64,000 nt of DNA from Leptospira levettii (GTDB lineage Bacteria > Spirochaetota > Leptospiria > Leptospirales > Leptospiraceae). The notes under the pieces were generated by a model, which made no database searches, was not told the origin of the DNA, and saw only the letters and a program-made list of their open reading frames with translations. Below are positions 36,787 to 44,867 of this stretch, piece by piece. Position 1 is the stretch's first letter, and each line of letters starts with the position of its first letter. Where the stretch lies: contig NZ_NPDM01000006.1 in NCBI RefSeq assembly GCF_002812085.1, forward strand, positions 112,371 through 176,370, in the 5' to 3' direction. Both the position numbers and the translations under genes were made by a program.

Positions 36787-37346
36787 TCGGAGGAGGCGGT
36801 CACTGCAAATCAGTGATTGATGTCATTCGAAAAGAAACTAAGTTTGAAATTTTAGGAATTGTTGATTCCAATTTACCACTCGGTCACTTGGTTTTGGATG
36901 TGAAAGTATTGGGAAATGATTCCGATTTAAGTGAATTATCTAAAAAATGCAAAAACTTCCATATAACAGTGGGCCAAATTCAATCAAACATAGTTAGGAA
37001 AAAAATAGCCAAAGAATTAATGGCATTGGGTGCAGAACTCCCAAATATTATCTCTCCTAGTGCTGTTGTTTCCTCCTATTCAAAGTTAGGAAAAGGAATC
37101 ACTGTTATGCACCAGGCGACTATCCAAGCTGATGCAAAGATAGGAGATTTCTGTATTATCAATGATCATGCACTCATTGAACATGATGTTCATATCGGAA
37201 AGTTTTCCCATATTGCCACTGGGGCCATTGTCAACGGAAATGTTGAGATCGGTGAGAACGTCTTTATCGGAAGTGGAGCAGTCATTGTCCAAGGTTCGAA
37301 AATCCCTGATGGAACTTTTATAAAGGCAAACCAATTAGTCAAATGA
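36768..37346 (+). CDS. Left-handed beta-helix sugar O/N-acetyltransferase (PglD/NeuD/LegH type)
   Basis: A 192-residue acetyltransferase. The N-terminal Rossmann-like part starts ILIGGGGHCKSVIDVI, the UDP-sugar-binding motif of the PglD family (G-G-G-G-H). Hexapeptide repeats follow from about residue 95 (SKLGKGITVMHQATIQADAKIG and onwards), with a catalytic His in INDHALIEHDVHIG. It probably acetylates the 4-amino group made by the LegC-like enzyme just upstream; its stop overlaps the synthase gene at ATGA. Confidence 0.87.
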   Translation: MEGIILIGGGGHCKSVIDVIRKETKFEILGIVDSNLPLGHLVLDVKVLGNDSDLSELSKKCKNFHITVGQIQSNIVRKKIAKELMALGAELPNIISPSAVVSSYSKLGKGITVMHQATIQADAKIGDFCIINDHALIEHDVHIGKFSHIATGAIVNGNVEIGENVFIGSGAVIVQGSKIPDGTFIKANQLVK

Positions 37347-38350
37347 AACAAAAAACAATAATTATAGCAGAAGCTGGCGTAAATCACAACGGTGATCTTA
37401 AAATTGCCGAAGAACTCATTCAAGTGGCCGCAAAAGCGGGTGCCGATTTTGTGAAATTCCAAACCTTTCAGTCAAACTCGATTTCTTCGAAACTTGCAGG
37501 CAGAGCGGAATACCAAAAGGCAAACATGAAAGAAGATGGATCACAAATCTCTATGTTAAAGAAACTAGAGTTGAATTATGAGATGCACCAACATTTAATT
37601 CAAGTTTGTAAACAAAATAAGATTCAATTTTTATCTACTGCGTTTGATTTACCTAGCATAGATTTACTCATCCAACTAGGGATCAAACTTTGGAAAATTC
37701 CTAGTGGCGAAATTACAAATTATCCCTACTTGAAAAAAATCGGCTCTCTTAACGGGGATGTGATCCTTTCCACAGGGATGTCTAACCTCGGTGAAATAGA
37801 AGCTGCTCTATTGGTTTTAGAAAATGCTGGAACTAAACGAGAGAATATCACTGTATTACATTGTACCACTGAATACCCTGCTCCGATGAATGAGGTCAAT
37901 TTGCGGGCGATGCTTGCGATTCAAAACGCATTTGGAGTTAAGGTTGGTTATTCAGATCACACGGTTGGAATAGAAATATCGTTAGCTGCAGTGGCTCTTG
38001 GGGCAACCATGATTGAAAAACATTTTACCCTCGATCGAAATTTGCCAGGTCCAGACCACAAAGCAAGCTTAGAACCTAATGAATTGAGTGCATTGGTAAG
38101 CGGTATCAGAAATATTGAGCTTGCGTTAGGTGACGGTGTGAAAAAACCTTTTCCTTCCGAAATAAGAAATATGACAATTGCCCGTAAATCTCTCATTGCA
38201 AAAGAGAACATTCGCAAAGGTGAGATTTTTACTGAACAAAATGTAACAACCAAAAGGCCTGGAAATGGAATTTCTCCGATGCGATGGGATGAGGTAATAG
38301 GAAAAACATCCCCCAAAGATTTTTTAGAAGATGAACTGATTGAGATATAA
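37343..38350 (+). CDS. legI: N,N'-diacetyllegionaminate/N-acetylneuraminate-type synthase
   Basis: A 335-residue NeuB-family enzyme that condenses PEP with a mannosamine-type sugar. Blocks IIAEAGVNHNGDLKIAEELI, KFQTFQSNSISSKL, KIPSGEITNYPYL, LSTGMSNLGE and GYSDHTVGIEISLAAVALGA match the LegI/NeuB branch (SGEITN rather than PseI-type SFENVD). The SAF domain is at the C-terminus (SLIAKENIRKGEIFTEQNV). It is the second synthase of this family in the window and is distinct from pseI. Company with LegC- and LegG-like genes favours legionaminic acid. Confidence 0.9.
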   Translation: MKQKTIIIAEAGVNHNGDLKIAEELIQVAAKAGADFVKFQTFQSNSISSKLAGRAEYQKANMKEDGSQISMLKKLELNYEMHQHLIQVCKQNKIQFLSTAFDLPSIDLLIQLGIKLWKIPSGEITNYPYLKKIGSLNGDVILSTGMSNLGEIEAALLVLENAGTKRENITVLHCTTEYPAPMNEVNLRAMLAIQNAFGVKVGYSDHTVGIEISLAAVALGATMIEKHFTLDRNLPGPDHKASLEPNELSALVSGIRNIELALGDGVKKPFPSEIRNMTIARKSLIAKENIRKGEIFTEQNVTTKRPGNGISPMRWDEVIGKTSPKDFLEDELIEI

Positions 38351-38401
38351 ACAAAAGATATTTTCTCATTTTATAATCTTCAATTTAAAGAGTCATCTGC
38401 T

Positions 38402-39580
38402 ATGAATAAAAGAATTTGCTTTATCACTGGCACTAGAGCAGAGTACGGCTTACTCAAAAGATTAATGAAATTGGTTGATGATGCGCCGAATTTTGAATTA
38501 CAAATCATTGCGACAGGTATGCATTTATCCCCGGAATTTGGACTTACCTATAAGGAAATTGAAAGTGATGGATTTCGAATCGATAGAAAGGTAGAAATTC
38601 TATTAAGCTCTGATTCTTCTGTAGCCATTGGAAAGTCTATAGGTCTAGCTTTAATTTCTATAACAGAAGCACTAGAGCAGATGAATCCAGACTTGGTATT
38701 TCTAGTGGGAGATAGATATGAAACTTTGGCATGTGCTATAGCTGCCATGGTAACAAGGATTCCTATTGCTCATATACATGGTGGTGAAAGAACGGAAGGT
38801 TTGATTGACGAGGCAATTCGTCATTCCGTGACAAAGATGTCCTATTTGCATTTTGTAGCGAATGAAGAATATCGTACACGAGTCATTCAGCTTGGTGAAA
38901 GTCCTGAGCGAGTAACAGTATGCGGTGGTTTAGGTGTCGATATAATTCAAAACATAAAATTATTCTCACTTCTAGAGTTGGAAAATTCTCTAAATTTTCA
39001 ATTTAAAGATAGAAATTTGATGGTTACGTTTCATCCTACCACATTGGAACATGATACGTCTGAAGTTCAATTCAAAGAACTTTTGGAAGTGCTAAAGGAG
39101 TATGTTGGAGAGGGGAATGGGGTTATTTTTACAAAGGCAAACTCAGACACCAACGGTCGAATCATCAACCAACTGATCGATGATTTTGTGAGAGCGTATC
39201 CAGATCATGCGATTGCCCATACTTCACTTGGTATCCAACGGTATTTATCAGTTCTGAACTTTGTTGATGGAGTCATTGGAAATTCTTCTAGTGGTTTATT
39301 GGAAGTGCCAAGTTTTAAAAAGGGAACTATCAACCTAGGTGATCGTCAAAGAGGAAGAATTATGGCGACTAGTGTAATCCAAGCTGATTGTGATTCTACA
39401 TCGATTCGGTTAGCTTTGCATAAATTGTATAGTAACGAATTTCAAGCAAGTTTGAAAAATACAATTAATCCATATGGAGAAGGTGGTGCTTCTGAAAAAA
39501 TATTTGAATATCTAAAGAAATTAAATTTCGACAACTTAGATGTTAAAAAACCATTTTTTGATGTTAGGTATCAGCTGTGA
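38402..39580 (+). CDS. legG: Hydrolysing UDP-N-acetylglucosamine-type 2-epimerase (LegG/NeuC)
   Basis: A 392-residue GT-B-fold enzyme that removes the nucleotide and inverts C2 to give the mannosamine-type substrate of the synthase. ICFITGTRAEYGLLKRLM is the NeuC/LegG start, VFLVGDRYETLACAIAA and AHIHGGERTEGLIDEAIRHS follow (core HIHGGERTEGLIDEAIRH), and IGNSSSGLLEVPSF is the phosphate-binding loop near residue 300. Length is typical. A 51-base gap before it is the largest within the leg module. It overlaps the formyltransferase gene at GTGA. Confidence 0.9.
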   Translation: MNKRICFITGTRAEYGLLKRLMKLVDDAPNFELQIIATGMHLSPEFGLTYKEIESDGFRIDRKVEILLSSDSSVAIGKSIGLALISITEALEQMNPDLVFLVGDRYETLACAIAAMVTRIPIAHIHGGERTEGLIDEAIRHSVTKMSYLHFVANEEYRTRVIQLGESPERVTVCGGLGVDIIQNIKLFSLLELENSLNFQFKDRNLMVTFHPTTLEHDTSEVQFKELLEVLKEYVGEGNGVIFTKANSDTNGRIINQLIDDFVRAYPDHAIAHTSLGIQRYLSVLNFVDGVIGNSSSGLLEVPSFKKGTINLGDRQRGRIMATSVIQADCDSTSIRLALHKLYSNEFQASLKNTINPYGEGGASEKIFEYLKKLNFDNLDVKKPFFDVRYQL

Positions 39581-40464
39581 GAATCCTTTTTATAGGTTGT
39601 GTTATTTATTCTAAAAACATCTTAGAATTGTTAGTCGAGAATAAATATAATATTGTGGGAGTTATTTCCAAGGACGATACAGGGTTCAATTCTGATTATT
39701 ATGATACTTCTATCATTGCAAAGCAGTACAATATACCTTTTATTAAAACGAAAAATGTAAATGAATTACCTATTCTCGAATGGGTTAGGGAACTAAAACC
39801 TGATATCGTTTATTGTTTTGGATGGAATAGTTTACTTGGAAATGATTTCATTCAAATCCCAAAGAAAGGTGTTGTTGGATATCACCCAGCTTCACTTCCA
39901 CAAAACAGAGGAAGGCATCCCGTTATTTGGGCGTTAATATTAGGACTGACAGAGACAGCCTCAACATTCTTCTTTATGGGTGAGGGTGCCGATGATGGAG
40001 ATATAGTGTCTCAGAAAAAGATAAAGATAGAGAAAGAAGATACTGCAAGCACACTATATGAGAAGTTAATTCAGGAGTCTCGGACACAGGTGATTGAATT
40101 TACAAATCAGCTCATAAAAAACCAATTAATTGCAAAAAAGCAAGACCATAGTCTGGCAAATTCCTGGAGAAAACGTTCCAAGGTTGATGGGGTTATTGAT
40201 TTTAGAATGTCCGGCGAAAGTATTTATAATTTAGTCAGAGCATTAACGAATCCGTACCCCGGTGCTTTAATCCTTTATAAGGGTGAGGAGTATCCTGTTT
40301 GGCAAACAAAGATAGCAGAAACTCCTTATTCTAACTTTGAACCAGGAAAAGTTTTAAAAATTTCTGAATCTTCTATTCTAGTAAAATGTGGCTTATCAAC
40401 AGACGCGATATTACTTGAAAATCATGAATTGCCAGAGACTATACAAGTAGGTGATTATCTTTGA
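39577..40464 (+). CDS. Sugar N-formyltransferase-like protein
   Basis: A 295-residue member of the formyltransferase fold, expected to add a formyl group from N10-formyltetrahydrofolate to a sugar amine. The core block is GYHPASLPQNRGRHP near residue 100, with MGEGADDGDIV near 140. In the Fmt/ArnA triad the Asn two residues before the catalytic His is replaced by Gly here, while His and Asp are kept. The C-terminal part (VDGVIDFRMSGESIYNLVRAL, core FRMSGESIYNLVRAL) is the family's linker region. It overlaps the PIG-L deacetylase gene at TTGA, suggesting deacetylation then formylation of the same amine. Confidence 0.83.
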   Translation: MRILFIGCVIYSKNILELLVENKYNIVGVISKDDTGFNSDYYDTSIIAKQYNIPFIKTKNVNELPILEWVRELKPDIVYCFGWNSLLGNDFIQIPKKGVVGYHPASLPQNRGRHPVIWALILGLTETASTFFFMGEGADDGDIVSQKKIKIEKEDTASTLYEKLIQESRTQVIEFTNQLIKNQLIAKKQDHSLANSWRKRSKVDGVIDFRMSGESIYNLVRALTNPYPGALILYKGEEYPVWQTKIAETPYSNFEPGKVLKISESSILVKCGLSTDAILLENHELPETIQVGDYL

Positions 40465-41126
40465 ATCAAAAATCAATTATAGTTTTTACACCACATCCCG
40501 ACGATGAAACGTTAGGTGCAGGTGGGTTTTTATTATCGAAGAAAAAAGCTGGATATGATCTTATTTGGCTAATTATGACACATATGAAGGAAGAGTTTGG
40601 TTGGACCAAAGACCAGATCAATCGGCGTGAAGCGGAAATTCAAAACGTATCACGAATGTTCCCATTTGACTATGTGTATAACTTAGGTTTGGAGCCTACC
40701 GGGCTTGATAAATACTCATTTTCTGAATTAATGAGTCCCGTATTGGATATCGTAAAAAAACATCAGCCAGAGATTGTTCTATTACCATCGGCTCAGGATC
40801 CGCATACGGATCATAAAATCACTCATCAGATAGGAATTTCTGTTACCAAGAAATTTAGAAATTTAAATATAAAATCTATCCTTGAGATGGAGATACTATC
40901 AGAAACAAATTTTGGTGAAATTGATTCTATCTCGGCAAATTTATATGTTGATATTTCTGATTTTTTCGAACGAAAGTTGGAGATATTAAAGGAGTATGAA
41001 GGTGAACTAGGGGAACATCCTTTCCCTAGAAGTTTAGATTCTGTTAAAGCATTAGCAATCTTGCGAGGATCTCAGAGAGGCACGAAGTATGCTGAAGCTT
41101 TTCGAATTGTTAAATCTTACGAGTAA
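40461..41126 (+). CDS. PIG-L/LmbE-family N-deacetylase
   Basis: A 221-residue zinc-dependent deacetylase that removes an N-acetyl group from a sugar. The metal motif HPDDE is at residues 12-16 and the third ligand lies in DPHTDHKITH near residue 112. Length is normal for the family. The start is TTG overlapping the formyltransferase stop (TTGA), and the CBS-nucleotidyltransferase follows. The coupling to a formyltransferase inside a legionaminic-type module argues for swapping acetyl for formyl; the exact substrate is inference. Confidence 0.87.
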   Translation: MNQKSIIVFTPHPDDETLGAGGFLLSKKKAGYDLIWLIMTHMKEEFGWTKDQINRREAEIQNVSRMFPFDYVYNLGLEPTGLDKYSFSELMSPVLDIVKKHQPEIVLLPSAQDPHTDHKITHQIGISVTKKFRNLNIKSILEMEILSETNFGEIDSISANLYVDISDFFERKLEILKEYEGELGEHPFPRSLDSVKALAILRGSQRGTKYAEAFRIVKSYE

Positions 41127-41139
41127 GAGAAATAATTAA

Positions 41140-42180
41140 ATGTCAAACATTTGGCAAAAAGCGCTACTACGATCAAGCGACTCCATTGAAAAAGCGATAC
41201 AGAATCTTGAATTAACGGCACTACAAGTTGTGTTAGTTGTCGATGATGGAAATAGTTTACTTGGGACCATTACAGATGGTGATATTCGCAGAGGGCTCTT
41301 GAAAGGAATGGATATGAATGCCTCTGTTCAGGGGATCTTAAATCCAAATTCTTTTGTAGTTACTCCTACCATGAGCCGAGAGTTGGTTTTGCAACTCATG
41401 AAAGCCAATAAAATTCATCAAATACCCATTGTTGATGAAAATCGAAAAGTATTAGGTTTACATGTGTTAGATGAGATTCTCCTTCCTGAAAAAAGAGAGA
41501 ATGTGTTTGTGATTATGGCAGGAGGGAAAGGAGTCAGACTTCGTCCTTATACAGAAAATTGTCCGAAACCTTTATTGCCTGTAGCAGGAAAACCAATTTT
41601 AGAGCATATCATTGAAAGAGCAAAGGCAGACGGCTTTCAAAGATTTATTATTTCTGTTCATTACCTCGGACATATGATCGAAGAGTATTTTCAAGATGGT
41701 AAAAAATGGGATGTTGAGATTCAATATTTAAATGAAGATAAACCTCTAGGAACGGCAGGTGCACTAAGTCTTATCACAGAGAAAATTAAATATCCGTTTT
41801 TAGTTTCCAATGGGGATGTATTAACCCATATTCGATATAGTGATTTATTAGAATTTCACCATGATCATAAAGCAGTGGCAACAATGGCAGTGCGTATGCA
41901 TGAATGGCAACATCCTTTTGGTGTAGTTCATACCAAAGGTGTTGATATCATCGACTTCGAAGAAAAGCCAATTTATAAAACTCATGTCAATGCGGGAATC
42001 TATGCTCTTAATCCTGAGATATTTAGTTATTTGAATCAGGATGAATATACAGATATGCCAACACTCTTTAGTAAGATAAAGGCAACCAAAAAGAAAACAA
42101 TAGTTTATCCGATGCATGAATCTTGGATCGATATTGGGCGACCAGATGATTATGAGTCAGCTGATCAAGTTTTTCAGTAA
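41140..42180 (+). CDS. CBS-domain sugar-1-phosphate nucleotidyltransferase (PtmE/LegE type)
   Basis: A 346-residue fusion. Residues 1-120 are a CBS pair (LLGTITDGDIRRGLLKG; KIHQIPIVDENRKVLGL), and 125-346 a nucleotidyltransferase with VFVIMAGGKGVRLRPYT, CPKPLLPVAGKPILEHII and FLVSNGDVLT. The same fusion in Campylobacter (PtmE) is a glucosamine-1-phosphate guanylyltransferase that starts the GDP-linked route to legionaminic acid. Its presence here supports a GDP-based pathway. The CBS pair may sense an adenine nucleotide. Confidence 0.87.
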   Translation: MSNIWQKALLRSSDSIEKAIQNLELTALQVVLVVDDGNSLLGTITDGDIRRGLLKGMDMNASVQGILNPNSFVVTPTMSRELVLQLMKANKIHQIPIVDENRKVLGLHVLDEILLPEKRENVFVIMAGGKGVRLRPYTENCPKPLLPVAGKPILEHIIERAKADGFQRFIISVHYLGHMIEEYFQDGKKWDVEIQYLNEDKPLGTAGALSLITEKIKYPFLVSNGDVLTHIRYSDLLEFHHDHKAVATMAVRMHEWQHPFGVVHTKGVDIIDFEEKPIYKTHVNAGIYALNPEIFSYLNQDEYTDMPTLFSKIKATKKKTIVYPMHESWIDIGRPDDYESADQVFQ

Positions 42181-42196
42181 AATTAGTAAGGATTAT

Positions 42197-43678
42197 ATGA
42201 ATCAAAAAAAAGTCATCATCATTGGCGGAGGAACAGCAGGTATTGTTATTGCAAATCGACTTCAGGAGAAATTTGCGGTAACAGTCATTGATAAAAGTGA
42301 GTATAAAGCATATCCATTACTTTATCGAGTTCCATTAATGATCGGTATTTTATTCAGAAGAAAAAATTCGCAGTATATTCATAAGACAGAGTTTGATTTA
42401 GCCAATGGTCGTAAAATTCCATTTTATCAATCGAATTTGTTAGGTGGAGCCTCAGTGATGAACGGGGCTGTACATGTTTTTGGTTTTTTATCCAAATGGA
42501 TACCAATACTTAAGCGATTCGAACTTGAAGTGTCTGATTTAAATGAGAGTCACGAGCTACTTTATTCAGACAGCAAAGTAGTGAAAAATAAAATTACCAT
42601 TAAAAAAGCTCCACTTAACTATATAGACAATTCATTTTTAGAAACTTTAAATGGTCGAGGTATTCCTCTCGATAATATGAGTGTTTCTGAGAAGGAAGCA
42701 TGTGGCCCAATTTATAATACAGTTCGCACATTCTTTAGAACTTCGGTTTTATCAGTATTGGGTAAAAAGAAGTTTAAGACAATATTAAATGAAAAAGTCG
42801 AACGGATTCTTTTTGATGAAAACGGAAACGCCAAAGGGGTAAAAACGAATCGTTCCACTTATGATTCGGATTTTGTGATTTTATCCGCAGGTGTTATGGG
42901 CAGTTGTTCTCTACTTTTACAACAGCAGTTAGATCCAAATTCCAAAATCAAAGATATGCATATCGGTAAAGAAATCCAAGACCATACAAACTTAAGAGTA
43001 AATGTTTTTGCCAATCATCCACTGAATTCCCTAAACGAAGTATATGCTAGTTTTTGGAAAAAAATGTTTTTGGGAATCAAACATTTTCTAGGAATACCAA
43101 CTGTAATGAGAGGAACAGGTGCCACTTCTGCGGCTTATCTAGACCTTGATAAAGATGGTGAAATTGATACGAGGATTCAAATCCTTCAATTTTCTGAATC
43201 GGGTAGGCACGGAAGTAAGGGTTCTGTATTTAACACATCTGAGCCAAGTTTTTCAATCTCTATCAATGCAATACATCCATTGTCAAAAGGTTTTGTTTCA
43301 TTTAACAATGGTGAATTGAAAGTAGATCCAAAGTTTTTATCTACGGAATCCGATATAACTCTCTTGAAACTTGCCATTAAGTATTGTATAGAGCTTTTAA
43401 AATCACCACCGATACGGGATCATGTAAAAGAAATTGATCAACTTGATTTGATGGAAAAAGATCCAGACAAATACATTCAGGACACAATGTATAGTGGCCA
43501 CCATTTGATCGGTGGATTACATAATTCGATTACTTCAGACTTTGAAGTAAAAAACTGTAAAGGTTTGTATGTTTGTGATGCGAGCGTATTTGATCAATTT
43601 GTTGCAAGTAATATTCATTCGTCTGTTGTGTTGCTCGCAGACATGTTTGCAAAGAAATTTCTAAATAAGCAAGGATAG
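42197..43678 (+). CDS. GMC-family FAD oxidoreductase
   Basis: A 493-residue flavoprotein. ATG 42197 has TAAGGAT six bases upstream and is preferred to an in-frame start at 42116 lying inside the previous gene. The FAD motif VIIIGGGTAGIVIANRL is at residues 6-22; FYQSNLLGGASVMNGAVHVFG carries the GMC signature (core GGASVMNGAVH); FVILSAGVMGSCSLLLQQ is near 235; the C-terminal block is VCDASVFDQFVASNIHSS. It should oxidise an alcohol on a sugar to a carbonyl. The next gene is a KdnA-like aminotransferase, so oxidation followed by transamination is likely. Confidence 0.83.
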   Translation: MNQKKVIIIGGGTAGIVIANRLQEKFAVTVIDKSEYKAYPLLYRVPLMIGILFRRKNSQYIHKTEFDLANGRKIPFYQSNLLGGASVMNGAVHVFGFLSKWIPILKRFELEVSDLNESHELLYSDSKVVKNKITIKKAPLNYIDNSFLETLNGRGIPLDNMSVSEKEACGPIYNTVRTFFRTSVLSVLGKKKFKTILNEKVERILFDENGNAKGVKTNRSTYDSDFVILSAGVMGSCSLLLQQQLDPNSKIKDMHIGKEIQDHTNLRVNVFANHPLNSLNEVYASFWKKMFLGIKHFLGIPTVMRGTGATSAAYLDLDKDGEIDTRIQILQFSESGRHGSKGSVFNTSEPSFSISINAIHPLSKGFVSFNNGELKVDPKFLSTESDITLLKLAIKYCIELLKSPPIRDHVKEIDQLDLMEKDPDKYIQDTMYSGHHLIGGLHNSITSDFEVKNCKGLYVCDASVFDQFVASNIHSSVVLLADMFAKKFLNKQG

Positions 43679-43688
43679 GGATTCATCA

Positions 43689-44858
43689 GTGCCTGGATTT
43701 GAATTAGTCGGAAAAGAAGAAAGAGAAGAGATCAATCAGCTTTTTGATGATGGTGGCATTTTGTTTGCTCATGGATTTGATGCGATTCGAAATGGTCGAT
43801 ACCGAGTTCGAGAGTTTGAAAAGGCTTTCGCTGAAAAAATAGGAGTAAAGTATGCGCAAGCTGTATCATCAGGGACAGCCGCAATCAAAGTAGCTCTTTT
43901 TGCAGCGGGAGTCAGACCTGGTGATGAAGTGATCACCCAAGCTTTTACATTCATTGCAACGGTGGAAGCAATTATAGATTTGGGTGCAAAGCCAATTTTA
44001 GTGAATGTTAATGATACTTTAAACTTAGATCCAATCGAATTAAAAAAGGCCATTACCCCGAAAACAAAGGCAATTGTACCTGTACACATGTTAGGTGTAG
44101 CATGTGAAATGGATAAAATCCAAGAAATTGCCAATGAATATAATCTCGCAATTATCGAAGATAATTGCGAGTCGCTCGGTGCAAGATGGAATGGTAAATA
44201 CTTAGGAACAGATTCACTTGCTTGTGCGTGGAGTTTTGATGCAGGAAAAGTCATTATCACTGGTGAAGGAGGGATGGTGACCACTAATGACGAAGAAGTT
44301 TACAAACTTGCCAGGGAATATCATGATCATGGTCATGAATACAATGCAAAATTTCCGAGAGGAAGAGATACGCATAGAATTCGTGGCTTCAATTATCGGA
44401 TGAGTGAACTTCAGGCTGCTATCGGTTTAGCACAATTGAAGAAACTAGATTTCATTGTTTCAAAAAACACCGAAAACTATAACATATACTTTGACGCTTT
44501 AAAAGAGCTTCCTAATATTTCTTTTCGAAGAATTCCAAACAAATCGCAACCGCTATGTGATTGTTTGATCTTTCAATTGGAGACCGCAGAAAAGGCAAAA
44601 TGGGTAGTAACAGAAATGAATCAGCAAGGATTGGGAACAAAAAACGTTCCAGATGCGATTGAATGGCATTTTGCTCGTTATTGGGATCATATGTTGGTTG
44701 AGTTGGGTATGTCAAAGAAGGAATTGATAGATACTATGGAACCCTCTGAAAGAGAGTTAAACAGAAGTGTTGCCATACCGATTCTTGTTAAGATGGATAA
44801 AACCACCATAACATCTAATGCAGAGAAATTGGTATCAATTCTAAAAAAAGTGAATTAA
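43689..44858 (+). CDS. DegT-family aminotransferase resembling KdnA (8-amino-Kdo synthesis)
   Basis: A 389-residue PLP aminotransferase. The N-terminus MPGFELVGKEEREEI, the FDAIRNGRYRVREFE block, VHMLGVACEMDKI and the YHDHGHEYN segment resemble KdnA, which installs the 8-amino group of 8-amino-3,8-dideoxy-octulosonate. The PLP Lys is Lys187 in WSFDAGKVIITGEGG. The start is GTG 43689 with AGGGAT upstream. KdnA's usual dehydrogenase partner KdnB is absent; the GMC oxidoreductase 10 bases upstream could play that part. The resemblance is from memory of the family, so the exact substrate is uncertain. Confidence 0.82.
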   Translation: MPGFELVGKEEREEINQLFDDGGILFAHGFDAIRNGRYRVREFEKAFAEKIGVKYAQAVSSGTAAIKVALFAAGVRPGDEVITQAFTFIATVEAIIDLGAKPILVNVNDTLNLDPIELKKAITPKTKAIVPVHMLGVACEMDKIQEIANEYNLAIIEDNCESLGARWNGKYLGTDSLACAWSFDAGKVIITGEGGMVTTNDEEVYKLAREYHDHGHEYNAKFPRGRDTHRIRGFNYRMSELQAAIGLAQLKKLDFIVSKNTENYNIYFDALKELPNISFRRIPNKSQPLCDCLIFQLETAEKAKWVVTEMNQQGLGTKNVPDAIEWHFARYWDHMLVELGMSKKELIDTMEPSERELNRSVAIPILVKMDKTTITSNAEKLVSILKKVN

Positions 44859-44867
44859 CGAAGACAG

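Noticed and set aside
43769..44284. Minus-strand open frame of 171 codons
   Set aside because: It lies entirely antisense to the KdnA-like aminotransferase, whose PLP motifs are clear; the antisense peptide is Ser/Pro-rich as expected for a shadow.
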